DNA from: Dama dama
Lineage: Eukaryota; Chordata; Mammalia; Artiodactyla; Cervidae
Length of the DNA stretch: 64,000 bases
Direction of reading: 5' to 3'
Assembly (NCBI RefSeq): GCF_033118175.1
Contig: NC_083693.1
Span: 28,405,981 to 28,469,980, forward strand
Positions 32,721-43,199 of the stretch are shown here, piece after piece. Position 1 is the first letter of the stretch. Each line of letters starts with the position of its first letter. The position numbers were made by a program, and so were the translations under genes. A model generated the notes under the pieces. The model had not been told where the DNA came from, searched no databases, and saw only the letters and a list, made by a program, of their open reading frames with translations.

Positions 32721-33501
32721 TGAAAGGTTGTTGCTGAACCACAAAAGACACCAGGATTCTTGGCCTCTGGAGGAGAAGAATTCAATCTGTGGCCAGAGGT
32801 GAGGCTTGATCGCTCAAAGCTTTGGTGTAATAAAGTTTTATTAAAGTATAAAAGGGATAGAGAAAGCTTCTGACATAGACATCAGAAGGGGGCAGAAAGA
32901 GTGCCCCGCTGCTAGTCTTTAGCTGGATGTTATATAGCTACTAGCAGCCTGCTAATTAAAGAAATAAACTGTCTCAAAACTCAGGGAATGGCACCAGGCC
33001 CCTCACCCACAACAAGCATTTTGAGATAACATTGGCACCAGGTGAGTCATCCTGGGCCATAAAATGATTGACATAAACCTTGAAGAAAGGCAGATTTCCA
33101 CACAAATATATAGTTTCATTAACATAGATTAGGAGAACAATGTGTGAGTATAACATACTGTTTTATCAAGTAGGTTCTGAGCCTTTAGGCGGAACCAACT
33201 TGAAGACACAGTCTAGGGTAAATGCATAGTACATTAACACAGCTTAAGACAAACATTTCCATAAGAAAAATGCATTGGTTAGCTCAAGGTTTGAGAAAAG
33301 TTAAGGTTAGGTGGAACCGGGTGTCATTAAGGCAACACAATTTTTAAGAGAAACCTCTTTTTATATTTGTATAGAGAAGGGGAAAATATATAACACTAGT
33401 TTGTTTCCTCCTGCCGCTTAAGAGAGAGATTAAAATGTCTGACACTTGCAGCCTATTTCCTCCATTTGGAGACCCCTGCCTTCCTGCCTGCTACCTTCTC
33501 A
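32721..33501 (-). mobile_element. 3' LTR of the provirus
   Basis: On the minus strand it starts TGAGAAGGTAGCAGG (right edge 33501) and ends near CAACAACCTTTCA. It has a TATAAA-like box (ATATAACATCC near 32925) and AATAAA antisense in TAATAAAGTTTTATT at about 32830. Homologous to the truncated solo LTR at 9352-9999. Confidence 0.85.
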
Positions 33502-33629
33502 TTCCCCACTTTTCTTCTAGGAGAATTATGTTGCCTAGGGAAAGGGGCTTTGTTCTCATTCCATAACTGCTTCTGAGCTGATAAGGGGCATTGTCCCTAA
33601 ATTGGTGAGGCATCATATTCTCCTAACCC

Positions 33630-34984
33630 TCACATTGAGGGTCTCTGATCCAGGGGCCCCAAGTAGTAGATGGAGGAAGCTGCAGCAGTCGCAGAAGTTT
33701 GAGCAACAATTTGTAACTTAAAAGCCTTCATGCAACTAGAAACAAATCCAACTACAGAGTAACAGATGCAGGGAGCAAACAGCAAAAACAGAACAATCAG
33801 AATTATTGTAATTAAGACAGTTTTCCACCATGGGGAACTAGTTAACGTCCAAAGTGAGGCAGTTGAGTCTTCAGGAGTATCCATAGCCTGAATCATCTTG
33901 TTCATGTGTTTATGAAATGATTAATATTAGTGCTTATTCAGGTATATATGTACAGCACTGGGTATGAATGATGGTGCAAGTTCCTCCTTGTGCAGCTGTC
34001 AGAATATCTAAGGCCAATCTGTTTTGTAAAACCACCTTTCTAATTTGTATTTGTTCAGCATTAAGAGCTGAAATAGCTTTTTGAGAATCTTGTAATGCCT
34101 ACTGAGTAAAATTAGTCAAAGCATCCACTCGTAACATAACATTTGTAGTTCCCAAAGAGGGAACAAACACTGCAGCCAAATAATTACACCAGTGAAATAC
34201 AGACCTTGCCCACTGAGTTTTAAAGTGGGTAAATTAGCAGGCTTTTCTGGAAGCTCTGAAAATATGAAGCCATGAATAAAAGCTAGACCTAGGGTGCACC
34301 TCGCTATCCAGCTAGGGGGAAGCCATGCCCACAGGTAAGAGCCACATATCCAATAGGTCCTGTTTGGAGCAAGCCAGCATGACTGAGATATCCAGTCCCA
34401 ATCAGTGCTTGGCCAGGCAAAAGGAGGATCTGAACTGGGGTTGGAAATCATGGGAATGATTACATTGCATATTTCCTGAAGCAAAAATCTCAACTGTTTC
34501 CAATCATCATAATTAAATTGTTGGCTAACTTCTGGGGATGGCTCTATTTGTTCCCAGAACATAGGAGCACTAGATATTAGATGTCCTTTTTCAGGAGTTA
34601 GCCATATAAGCTCATCCCATATTTGATAAACCTCAGGTAAAAAGCCACCAGATCCAGACCCGTTTACCTTATGTGTAGTGAAATAGTCATTAAACCAAGA
34701 CAATGTATAATCAAAATTAAAAGTCACCTTATGTCCATAGTTAAAGCACAAAGTGTTGCACCAACCCATCTTAGGGTTGTTAGATGTCATCAGATTAAGA
34801 AGAGGCATCATATATGATTATTGTCTAAGGTATTTGCAGACTTGGCGAAAGTATTTTCCTTGAAGTGGAGCTGTCCACCAAGGGAAGCCTTCCACTGACG
34901 AAGAGAGGAGCACTCTGCAGACCCAGCAGTTAGACCGATTGTGAAATGCACCATAGGAGTGAGCCCAGGACAGGAAGGCATTGT

Positions 34985-34987
<3 letters not shown>
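33630..34987 (-). pseudogene. env: ERV env remnant (surface and transmembrane parts)
   Basis: On the minus strand a 231-codon open frame (34811-34116) covers part of the surface subunit. The sequence then continues, with stops, through a class I-type transmembrane ectodomain including a CX6CC cysteine cluster near 33960-33985. It ends in a 91-codon frame (33905-33630) holding a hydrophobic anchor of about 25 residues and a cytoplasmic tail. Stops separate the two frames, and the 5' end is lost at the (TG)n tract at 34989, so no complete envelope protein can be made. Open-frame length alone does not show selection. Confidence 0.75.

Positions 34988-34988
<1 letters not shown>

Positions 34989-35027
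<39 letters not shown>
34989..35027. repeat. (TG)n microsatellite at an ERV junction
   Basis: About 19 TG repeats sit exactly where env sequence meets a partial LTR, just beyond that LTR's polyadenylation signal. The LTR downstream portion is absent, so the repeat marks a recombination breakpoint. Confidence 0.9.
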
Positions 35028-35031
<4 letters not shown>

Positions 35032-35407
35032 AAGTTTTATTAAAGTATAAAGGAGATAGGGAAAGCTTCTGACATAGACATCAGAAGGGGGTAGAAAGAG
35101 TACCCACTTGCTAGTGTTAGCAATGGAGTTACATACTCTCCAATGAATTCAAAGAATGTCTGGAAGTTGTAAAGGCCTCACCAGACCTACTCCCATAGTT
35201 TACATTTTAAGATAACAGAATTAACCAGAAGGTTTAATCCAGAGACTGTCCTCAGGCAGGATACATTATTGTTATATAATCCTAAGGAATGTAGAGGGGA
35301 AAAAAAGTAAAAAGTTTGTCCTTTCTTCCTCCTTGAGTATTCCAGACCTTTCTCTCCTTGGGGGCCCCTAGACTTCCTATCAACCTACCTAGGAAATGAC
35401 TCTCTCA
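35028..35407 (-). mobile_element. Partial internal LTR of the same ERV family
   Basis: On the minus strand it starts TGAGAGAGTCATTTCC at 35407 and ends after AATAAAACTTTATTACAC at the (TG)n tract. The part containing U5 is missing. The upstream 3' region (35408-35570) duplicates 33502-33660, including the CAACATATTCTCCTAACCCT block. Confidence 0.8.
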
Positions 35408-35704
35408 TTCCCCCCTTTTCTTTTTGGAGAATTATGTTGCCAAGGGAAAGGGGCATCGTTTTTTTTCCATAACTACTTCCTGCTGTTTAGGGGCGTGGTC
35501 CCTAAATTGTTAAGGCAACATATTCTCCTAACCCTCATATTGAGGGCCTCTGATCCAGGGGCCCCAAGAGGAAGGCGTTGTTTTGAAGATCAAATGGCAG
35601 ACTCAGGATTTTTGGAGTCGGCAGAAGTAGGCTCACATAGATGATCAGGCCCATCTGAAAAGTACAGTCAGAGCATAGAAAGTGAAGACATAAAATGATG
35701 TCAC

Positions 35705-36692
35705 TTAGTTCTGGTCAGGGTGCCACCTCTTAACTTGAGTGTGATGCACCCACGAACCAATTCCTGGCACTTTGACAGCTGTGAGAGAAGAAAGAATAAC
35801 CTGGTAAGGGCCTTCCCAGAGGGGTGTGAGGGACTGGCCCCCAGATCCCAATGTTTTTATCAGAACCTCCGTTCCTGGCTCAAATAGAGGCTTGCTTAAC
35901 TCAGAGGGGTCAGGAGTCACCTCCCAGAGTTCCGTTAATGCCTGTTGAAAAGCTGAGAGCTGAGTTACCTATTTAGTGAATTCTAAGGCTTCAGGGTCTA
36001 TAACAATGTCTGTGCATAAGAAAGATCTCCCATAAATATATTCAAAGGGGGACAGTCCCTCCTTTTGGGGGGCAGTCGAGCCCTCATTAAAGCTATGGGT
36101 AGAACTTTAATCCAATTGTCCTGCATCTCTTGAGTTAATTTGCGCAGATGTCTTTTGATAATGTCATTAGCTTTTTCAACCTTTCCTGAGGATTGGGGTC
36201 TCCAGGAACAGTGTAAGTGATATTCTATTCCTAGAGCTTTAGACACCCCCTGAGTTACAGCAGCTTTAAAGGCAGAGCCATTGTCACTCTGAAGCCTCTG
36301 TGGCAGCCCAAACCTGGGGATAATTTCATGGATTAAAATTCTTGTAACCTCCTTAGCCTGTTCACCATGACAGGGAAAATCCTCAATCCATCCAGTAAAT
36401 GTATCCACCCAAACTTGTAAGCAAGAATATCCACTAGCTTTTGGCATATGAGTAAAATGAATTTCCCAGTCCTCTCCAGGATCTTTTCCACTTCGTTGTA
36501 ATCCAGATTTTGCTAGCTTTTCAGTCTCTGGGTTATTTTTCTGACAAACCTCACATCTTTTGATAATGTTCTTTAAAGTGTTCATTACATTTTTACCTTC
36601 AAACAAATGAGAAGCCATCTGGTAAGTACTCTCTACATCTAAATGAAAACTCTGGTGTAAACCCTTAAGAATTTTCCATTGAGCATTTTCAG
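35705..36692 (-). pseudogene. pol: ERV pol remnant: integrase
   Basis: On the minus strand the frame from 36720 to 35998 shows an HHCC-type zinc-binding region with CEVCQ. The core follows, with aspartates in WVDTFTGW and SDNGSAF and a glutamate in the SGKVEKAN segment, matching the D,D-35-E arrangement. A second frame (35920-35705) carries a GPYQV word, as in the GPY/F C-terminal domain of class I integrases. The two frames do not join, and the upstream part is separated by a solo LTR at 36693-37207. Not functional. Confidence 0.85.
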
Positions 36693-37207
36693 TGTTGTAG
36701 CCATGTGTTCCGGGAAACAAACTAACTCAGAAGGACAATGCAGATAGTGAAGTGCAGTTTATTACACCTGCCAGCCCAAGGCAGAGTCTCCTCTTAGCCA
36801 AGGACCCCGACCAGTTTTTGTGAAAACCTTATATACCCTAAGTATACGAGCATAAACCCACCTCCCCAAATTGTCTGAAACAAAGGAAAAAGAAAGATAC
36901 AATCAAGGTTAACCCGCGATCATATGCCTTAAGCCTAGGTAGGTAACAGTGGACAATTATCAATAGGCTTGTGGTCATACCCCAATAAGCACAATAGAAT
37001 ATATGATTCTACTCGGTTACACAGATAATTAGGGTATTCTTTTAGGTGATGGAGCGCCCTGGGGCTCTTGGTTCTTCCTTCCAGGGGGCCTGGTTTTCCA
37101 GGTGGTGTGTCATTTCCATAGACACTGGGCATCTAGCTCAAAGTCCACAGTCGGGCCCAAGAGGGAGGCCTGCTTTCAAGATGGAGCCTGTTCTGTTTCC
37201 TCCTTCA
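36693..37207 (-). mobile_element. Solo LTR (family 1) inside ERV pol, TSD TCAG
   Basis: 515 bp, flanked by a perfect TCAG at 36689-36692 and 37208-37211. Same family and orientation as 30719-31239, with matching starts (TGAAGGAGGAAACAG on the minus strand) and ends (GGCTACAACA). It splits the integrase-proximal part of pol. Confidence 0.93.
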
Positions 37208-37381
37208 TCAGGAATTATTAATCGTCCATCCTCGGGCTGCAACCATCCTTTATCAGTAATCTTTGCTCCTCTTTTGTCGTATCTTTCTAATTCTTCCTCA
37301 GTATATTGTGGTTTTTCCTGTTCCACAGGACCTGTCCAGATCAAACGTGTCTGCAGAGAAGGGGTTTCATAAAGTGCTGCT
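37208..37381 (-). pseudogene. pol: ERV pol segment between RNase H and integrase
   Basis: Part of an 88-codon minus-strand frame (37401-37138) that continues the provirus pol between the solo LTR and the BovB insertion. Too short and broken to assign a catalytic role. Confidence 0.6.
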
Positions 37382-37393
37382 TTTCTGGCTTGA

Positions 37394-37621
37394 GATTGCA
37401 TCTGTTAGGTAGTTAGAGTAGGGAAAAGGAGTCCAGAATGGCGGTGGCTAAAAGATAAGGAAGAAAGAAGCCCGAGAAAATAGAACAAAGGAAGGTCCGA
37501 GGACCAGAGTGAGGACCTCAGGTAGAACAAACAACACTCCTGGCTAACCCAATTTACATAGGGCAGGCCCAGGGGGAGGGGAAAAAAAAAACATATAAAA
37601 AGAGGAGGCAAAGCGTGCGTG

Positions 37622-37666
<45 letters not shown>

Positions 37667-40153
37667 GCGCTGGGGTGCTCTTCTCTTTGTGTCTTTGGAT
37701 TTTCCTGTTATTATCTAAATAAAAAAGAGATGTAACACTGAGCTGTAGCACTGATTTGTCTAAGAGCTATAATACGGTCCGTTCGAGACACTGAGAGCTA
37801 TAACACAGTCTGTCCAAGACCAGAGAGCTGTGATATGCCAGGGACTTTAATGTCCATCACTCCAAATCTTTGTTGTGATGAGACAGAAGCAAGGAGTATA
37901 CCCTCGCCTGACACATCCAAGTACTGCATTTCAGACTCTTGTTGACCGATTCTCTGCAGCCAAAGATGGAGAAGCTCTCTACAGGCAGCAAAAACAAGAC
38001 TGGGAGCTGACTGTGGCCCAGATCATGAACTCCTTATTGCCAAATTCAGACTTAAATTGAATAAAGTAGGGAGAACCACTAGACCATTCAGGTATGACCT
38101 AAATCAAATCCCTTATGATTATACAATGGAAGTGAGAAATAGATTTAAGAAACTAGATCTGAGAGACAGAGAGCCTGATGAACTATGGACGGTGGTTCGT
38201 GACATTGTACAGGAGACAGGGATCAAGACCATCCCCATGGAAAAGAAATGCAAAAAAGCAAAATGACTGTCTGAGGAGGCCTTATAAATAGCCATGAAAA
38301 GAAGAGAAGTGAAAAGCAAAGGAGAAAGGAAAGATATTCTCATTTGAATGCAGAGTTCCAAAGAAGAGCAAGAAGAGATAAGAAAGCCTTCCTCAGTGAT
38401 CAATGCAAAGAAATAGGGGAAAACAACAGAATGGCTAAGACTAGAAATCTCTTCAAGAAAATTAGGGATACCAAGGGAATATTTAATGCAAAGAAGGGCT
38501 CAATAAAGGACAGAAATGGTAGGGACCTAACAGAAGCAAAAGATATTAAGAAGAGGTGGCAAGAATACACAGAAGAACTGTACAAAAAAGATCTTCACGA
38601 CCCACATAATCAGGATGGTGTGATCACTCACCTAGAGACAGACATCCTGGAATGTGAAGTCAGGTGGACCTTAGAAAGTATCACTATGAACAAAGCTAGT
38701 GGAGGTGATGGAATTCCAGTTGAGCTATTTCAAATCCTGAAAGATGATGCTGTGAAAGTGCTGCACTCAATATGCCAGCAAATTTGGAAAACTCAGCAGT
38801 GGCCACAGGACTGGAAAAGGTCAGTTTTCATTCCAATCCCAAAGAAAGGAAATCCCAAAGAATGCTCAAACTACCACACAATTGCACTCATCTCACACGC
38901 TAGTAAAGTAATGCTCAAAATTCTCCAAGCCAGGCTTCAGCAATACATGAATCATGAACTTCCAGATGTTCAATCTGGTTTTAGAAAAGGCAGAGGAACC
39001 AGAGATCAAATTGCCAACATCTGATGGATCATCAAAAAAGCAAGAGAGTTCCAGAAAAACATCTATTTCTGCTTTATTGACTATGCCAAAGCCTTTAACT
39101 GTGTGGATGATAACAAACTGTGGAAAATTCTTCAGGAGATGGGAATACCAGACCATCTGAGCTGTCTCTTGAGAAACCTGTGTGTAGGTCAGGAAGCAAC
39201 AGTGAGAACTGGACATGAAACAACAGACTGGTTCCAAATAGAAAAAGGAGTATGTCAAGGCTGTATATTGTCACCCTGCTTATTTAACTTATATGCAGAG
39301 TACATCATGAGAAACACTGGGCTGGAAGAAGCACAAGCTGGAATCAAGATTGCCAGGAGAAATATCAATAACCTCAGATATGCAAATGACATCACCCTTA
39401 TGGCAGAAAGTGAAGAGGAAGTAAAGAGCCTCCTGATGAAAGTGAAGAAGGAGAGTGAAAAAGTTAGCCTAAAACTCAACATTCAGAAAACTAAGATCAT
39501 GGCATCTGGTCCCATCACTTCATGGGAAATAGATGGGGAAACAGTGTCAGACTTTATTTTGGGGGGCTCCAAAATCACTGCAAATTATGACTGCAGCCAT
39601 GAAATGAAAACACGCTTACTCCTTGGAAGGAAAGTTATGACCAACCTAGATAGCATATTTAAAACCAGAGACATTACTTTGCCAACAAAGGTCCATCTAG
39701 TCAAGGCTATGGTTTTTCCAGCAATCATATATGGATGTGAGAGTTGGACGTTGAAGAGAGCTGAGCGCCGAAAAATTGATGCTTTTGAACTGTGGTGTTC
39801 GAGAAGACTCTTGAGAGTCCCCTTGGACTGCAAGAAGATCCAACCAGTCCATCCTAAAGGAGATCAGTCCTGGGTGTTCATTGGAGGGACTGATGTTAAA
39901 GCTGAAACTCCAATACTTTGGCCACCTCATGCAAAGAGCTGACTCACTGGAGAAGACCCTGATGCTGGGAAGGGTTGGGGGCAGGAGGAGAAGGGGACGA
40001 CAGAGGATGAGATGGCTGGATGGCATCACCAACTCGATGGACATGGGTTTGGGTAGACTCCGGGAGTTGGTGATGGACAGGGAGGCCTGGCGTACTGTGG
40101 TTCATGGGGTCGCAAAGAGTCGGACATGACTGAGCAACTGAACTGAACTGAAC
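37394..40153 (+). mobile_element. BovB LINE with inverted 5' end, inserted in ERV pol
   Basis: A perfect 12-bp TSD, TTTCTGGCTTGA, lies at 37382-37393 and 40154-40165. The first part (37394-37402 plus 37914 to about 37950) is antisense BovB endonuclease sequence (GATTGCATCCAAGTACTGC across the LTR). From about 37955 the element reads in sense through the endonuclease C-terminus. The RT follows: frame 38344-39024, then 39103-39942 with the catalytic box changed from YADD to YAND near 39380. Two frame breaks and the catalytic change make it inactive. A solo LTR interrupts the inverted part. Confidence 0.93.
37403..37913 (+). mobile_element. Solo LTR (family 2) nested in the BovB, TSD CATC
   Basis: 511 bp, starting TGTTAGGTAG and ending CGCCTGACA, flanked by a perfect CATC at 37399-37402 and 37914-37917. 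It includes a (TC)n tract at 37625-37658 and an AATAAA near 37719. Opposite orientation to its relative at 32181-32678. Confidence 0.93.
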
Positions 40154-40165
40154 TTTCTGGCTTGA

Positions 40166-42040
40166 CAGTCAGCCACCTTTGGCTACTTTACTCCCATCCC
40201 TGCTCTGCCCTTTGCAATGCATAACAGCTACTTCTTTAGAACAATATATAGCAGTTAAAAGGCTCTCGATCTTTCTGAAATGCTTAATAGGTTCTCCTGT
40301 TGCTATTTTAAACTTTCTTTCCATATTGCAGCATGAGAATGTAAAGTCAAATAAGCATATTTAGAATCAGTGTAGATACTTCCTCGCTGCCCTTTGCTTA
40401 ACTCTAGAGCTCAGGTCAGAGCCACAATCCCCTAACTAAGCACTGGTTCCCTGGGGGAGAGATTTTCTTCTAAAACCTGTTCAGCCATCACCACGGCATA
40501 ACCTGCTTTATGCTTCCCATCCTGAACTAAACAACTGCCATCTGTAAATATTTCCATGTCAGGATTGTCTAATGAGGTATCCATTAGATCTTCCCGAGCT
40601 GCATAAAGTTAGAAATTGGGAACAATTGTGATCAGGTGTTTCATTTTCCTTCTCAGGAAGGAAAGTGGCAGGATTTAAGTTTCCACAAACTTTAAGCTTA
40701 GTTATTGGTCCTTCTAACAACAATGACGATATTTAAGAAGCCGACTGTCTGTCATCCAAGTATTGATGTTAGAGTTTAAGATTCCACTCACATCATGAGA
40801 AGTACAGTAAGATTTCATCCATTAATTATTTTGAGGGCTTCAGGTGTTAATAAAGCCATTGGCCCAATTACTCTTAGACAGTGTAGCCACCCACATGAAA
40901 TTACATCTAATTCTCTACTTAAATAAGCAATAGGTTGCTGGTGAGGCCCTCGGGGTTGTGTCAAAAACTCCCAAGGCCATACCTTTTCTTTCAGTTAAAA
41001 ACAAATTAAATTCTGACCCTGTTGGCAAGCTCAAAGTGACAGCTTGCAGGAGAGCAGTCTGAAGAGGCTTAAAAGCCTTTTGAGTATCTGGAGACCAAAC
41101 CAGTTTGTCGATTTAGGCCTGCTGAGTCTCAGTTGTGAGTTTATATAAAGGCCGGGCAAGTTCCCCATAACCTGGGATCCAAATGTGGCAGTAGCCTGTG
41201 ATTCCTGAAAATCCCCTCAATTGTCTTAAAGTCATAGGTAGGGGATGCTTTAGTATAGGCTTAATTCTCTCGGGGCCTGTGGCCCTAGTCCCTTCCGATA
41301 TGATTAGGCCCAGATATCTAACAGATTGTTGACAAAGCAGAGCCTTTTCCCTTGATGCCTTGTAACTGCAGCCTGCCAGAGAGTTTAAGAAATCTCCTGA
41401 GGCTTGTGAACAAGCTTCCTGTCTCAGCACAGAGCAGAATATCATCTACATATTGTAGTACCACTGCTTTGGACATATTAAAGTTTTGTAGATTTCGTGA
41501 CAAATTTTGCCCAAATAGGTGAGCGCTGTCATGAAATCCCTGAGGCAAAAATGTTGAGGTTAACTGAAAAGCTAGCTGCATAGGGTCTTCAAAGTCAAAT
41601 AGAAATTGACTTTCCTCCGCCAAAGGCACTGAATGGAAAACATCTCTTAAACTAATTACTGAGAAATATTTGGCTCGTTCAGGAATTTTAGACAATAGAG
41701 TATAAGGATTAGGCACCATGGGTGTAAAGGAACTACAGTTCATTTATTATTCATAAATCTTGAACTAGTCCCCATTTACTAGTTGATTTCTTTATACCCA
41801 AATTAGGAGTGTTGCATGGACTGTTACAGGGAATTAATAGCCCCTGCTCCTTTAAATTCGCAATGATAGGTTTTAACCCTTTCTTAACCTCAGGTTTCAG
41901 TGGATACTGGTTCTTATATGGAAATAAGTATGGGTCTTCTTTAAGCTCTGGGGATCAAATCTACCCCAGTTTTTCAGGATATAGTTCAAAGGAGTGAGTC
42001 TGGAATTGCTAGTTCCCGTCTGTAAGAGAAAGAAAAAAGC
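40166..42040 (-). pseudogene. pol: ERV pol remnant: reverse transcriptase and RNase H
   Basis: On the minus strand, frames 41743-41318 and 41445-41113 carry gammaretrovirus-like RT. The catalytic YVDD is present in the first frame, near 41440-41455, and the VPNPYTLL landmark is near its start. Sequence from about 41100 to 40170 is the connection and RNase H region, with a TDGS-type start near 40540. Frameshifts and stops occur throughout. No gag precedes it: the pol remnant runs to within 40 bp of the 5' LTR stub. Confidence 0.8.
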
Positions 42041-42078
42041 ATTGGAGACCCCTGGCCTTCCTGCCTGTTACCCTCTCA
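42041..42078 (-). mobile_element. 5' LTR stub of the provirus
   Basis: The first 38 bp of the LTR, on the minus strand starting TGAGAGGGTAACAGGCAGG, match the start of the 3' LTR at 33501. The rest of the LTR and the whole gag region are deleted. Confidence 0.75.
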
Positions 42079-42165
42079 GATAGATGGATGGATGGGTGGA
42101 CGGATAGGTGGATGGATGGATGGATGATGGATGGATGAATTGATCGGTGGGTGGATGGATGGAAG
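42079..42165. repeat. (GGAT)n microsatellite, right part
   Basis: Imperfect GGATGGAT array forming the right flank of the provirus. Together with 32679-32720 it is the pre-insertion microsatellite. Confidence 0.85.
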
Positions 42166-42169
42166 AAGG

Positions 42170-42785
42170 TGTAAACAGAATGTGGTCCATTCACACAGTG
42201 GACTATGACTCAGACATGAAAAGGAGCGAAGCTCTGACACAGGCTACAATGTGGATGGACTTAAACACACAATGTTCAGCGAGAGAAGCAGACACAGAAG
42301 GACGCGCTGTCTTGGTCTGCTTGGGCTCATAGCAAAATAGAAGGCTGGGGCCTTCAGCAATAGGAATGCATTTCCTGCAGCTCTGGAGGCCAGACGTCAG
42401 AGATCAGGGTATCAGGATGGTCAGGTTCTAGTGAAACTCGGTTCTTGGTGGGGGCTGGGGTCTTCACTGCGTCCTCACATGCAGGAAGGGCTGAGGAGGC
42501 TCTTTGGGGGTCTGTTTCATAAAAGCATTAATCCCATTCATGAGATCTCTACTCTCATGACCTCATCACCTCCTCAAGCCCCCCTCCCCCCCACACCATC
42601 ACCTTGGGGGTTAGGTTTCAACATGTGCATTTTGAGTGGGACACCAACATACAGCCCAGAATAGTCACAAACTATATGATTCCACTTATAATAAACATCC
42701 AGAACAGGCAAATCCAGAGACAGGGAGTCAGTAAGTGGGGCCTGGTGCTGGGGGAGGGGAAGGGCAATGGGAGGACCTGAATAAA
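42170..42785 (+). repeat. L1 3'-end fragment split by an older interspersed repeat
   Basis: L1 sense blocks at 42170-42310 (GTGGACTATGACTCAGACATG) and 42660-42775 (ATGATTCCACTTATAATAAAC, GGGGCCTGGTGCTGGGGGAG) flank a repeat at about 42315-42655. The latter resembles the one at 22258-22440 and has the TAATCCCATTCATGAGATC and TTGGGGGTTAGGTTTCAACAT blocks. Part of this L1 segment overlaps what is also present at 31930-32090. Confidence 0.65.
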
Positions 42786-42829
42786 CCCTGCCCCTTAGGA
42801 TGTTCAGGAATAAGCCAGTTCTGACTCCA

Positions 42830-43194
42830 TGTTGGAACTGTGTCTTTGACTTGCTCTCAATTACTTTGTTACTATAATCACACAATAATGGCCTGCCTCA
42901 GAGAATCCTGCCCCTCTGCCTGACTGTTTTAAACTAAAGTGCCTTTGTTCAGAACCCTGTCCACCTGTGGATGCCAGGAAGGAAGAGATTAACACATCCC
43001 CCTGCCTGAGGTTTGGCATTCTCCCAAGGTATTTGCAAGATTAACAGTTTTTTTGGTTTGTTTCCTCACCTCCTCCTCTAATTCATAAAAGAACCTGGCA
43101 GCCAGAACCCAACAAGAGGGTTATTTGGAGGCATTAATAATCAAAATTTTGGTCAGCTGGCACTTAGGATGCAGTTGTATTCCTTGCCTCAACA
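42830..43194 (+). mobile_element. Solo LTR candidate, TSD TCCA
   Basis: Sequence from TGTTGGAACTG to GCCTCAACA is flanked by TCCA at 42826-42829 and 43195-43198. It contains a TCATAAAAGAACC promoter-like word near 43083 and a terminal ATTCCTTGCCTCAACA, as in class I LTRs. The true left end could lie further upstream. Confidence 0.6.
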
Positions 43195-43199
43195 TCCAG

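Larger units (their letters stand above)
32721..42078 (-). mobile_element. Degraded class I (gammaretrovirus-like) endogenous provirus
   Basis: A 9.4 kb proviral remnant in reverse orientation lies inside a GGAT microsatellite, with flanks GATG and GATA (a one-base mismatch in a repeat context). Order on the minus strand: a 38-bp stub of the 5' LTR (42041-42078), RT and RNase H remnants with no gag, a BovB insertion, an integrase part split by a solo LTR, a 3' region with a partial LTR (about 35028-35570), a (CA)n tract, env remnants, a second 3' region and the full 3' LTR. All frames are broken. It is two overlapping 3' ends of the same family joined together, so recombination or a nested provirus is likely. 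Confidence 0.85.

Noticed and set aside
34116..34811. Functional envelope-derived (syncytin-like) gene
   Set aside because: The 231-codon frame lacks its 5' end, which is lost at a microsatellite junction. Stops separate it from the membrane anchor frame, and no complete protein is encoded.
38344..39942. Active BovB reverse transcriptase
   Set aside because: The frame is broken between 39024 and 39103 and the catalytic YADD reads YAND, so it is inactive.
32679..42165. CRISPR-like or other spaced direct-repeat array in the GGAT tracts
   Set aside because: Simple GGAT microsatellite in a mammalian genome; there are no spacers and no biological context.
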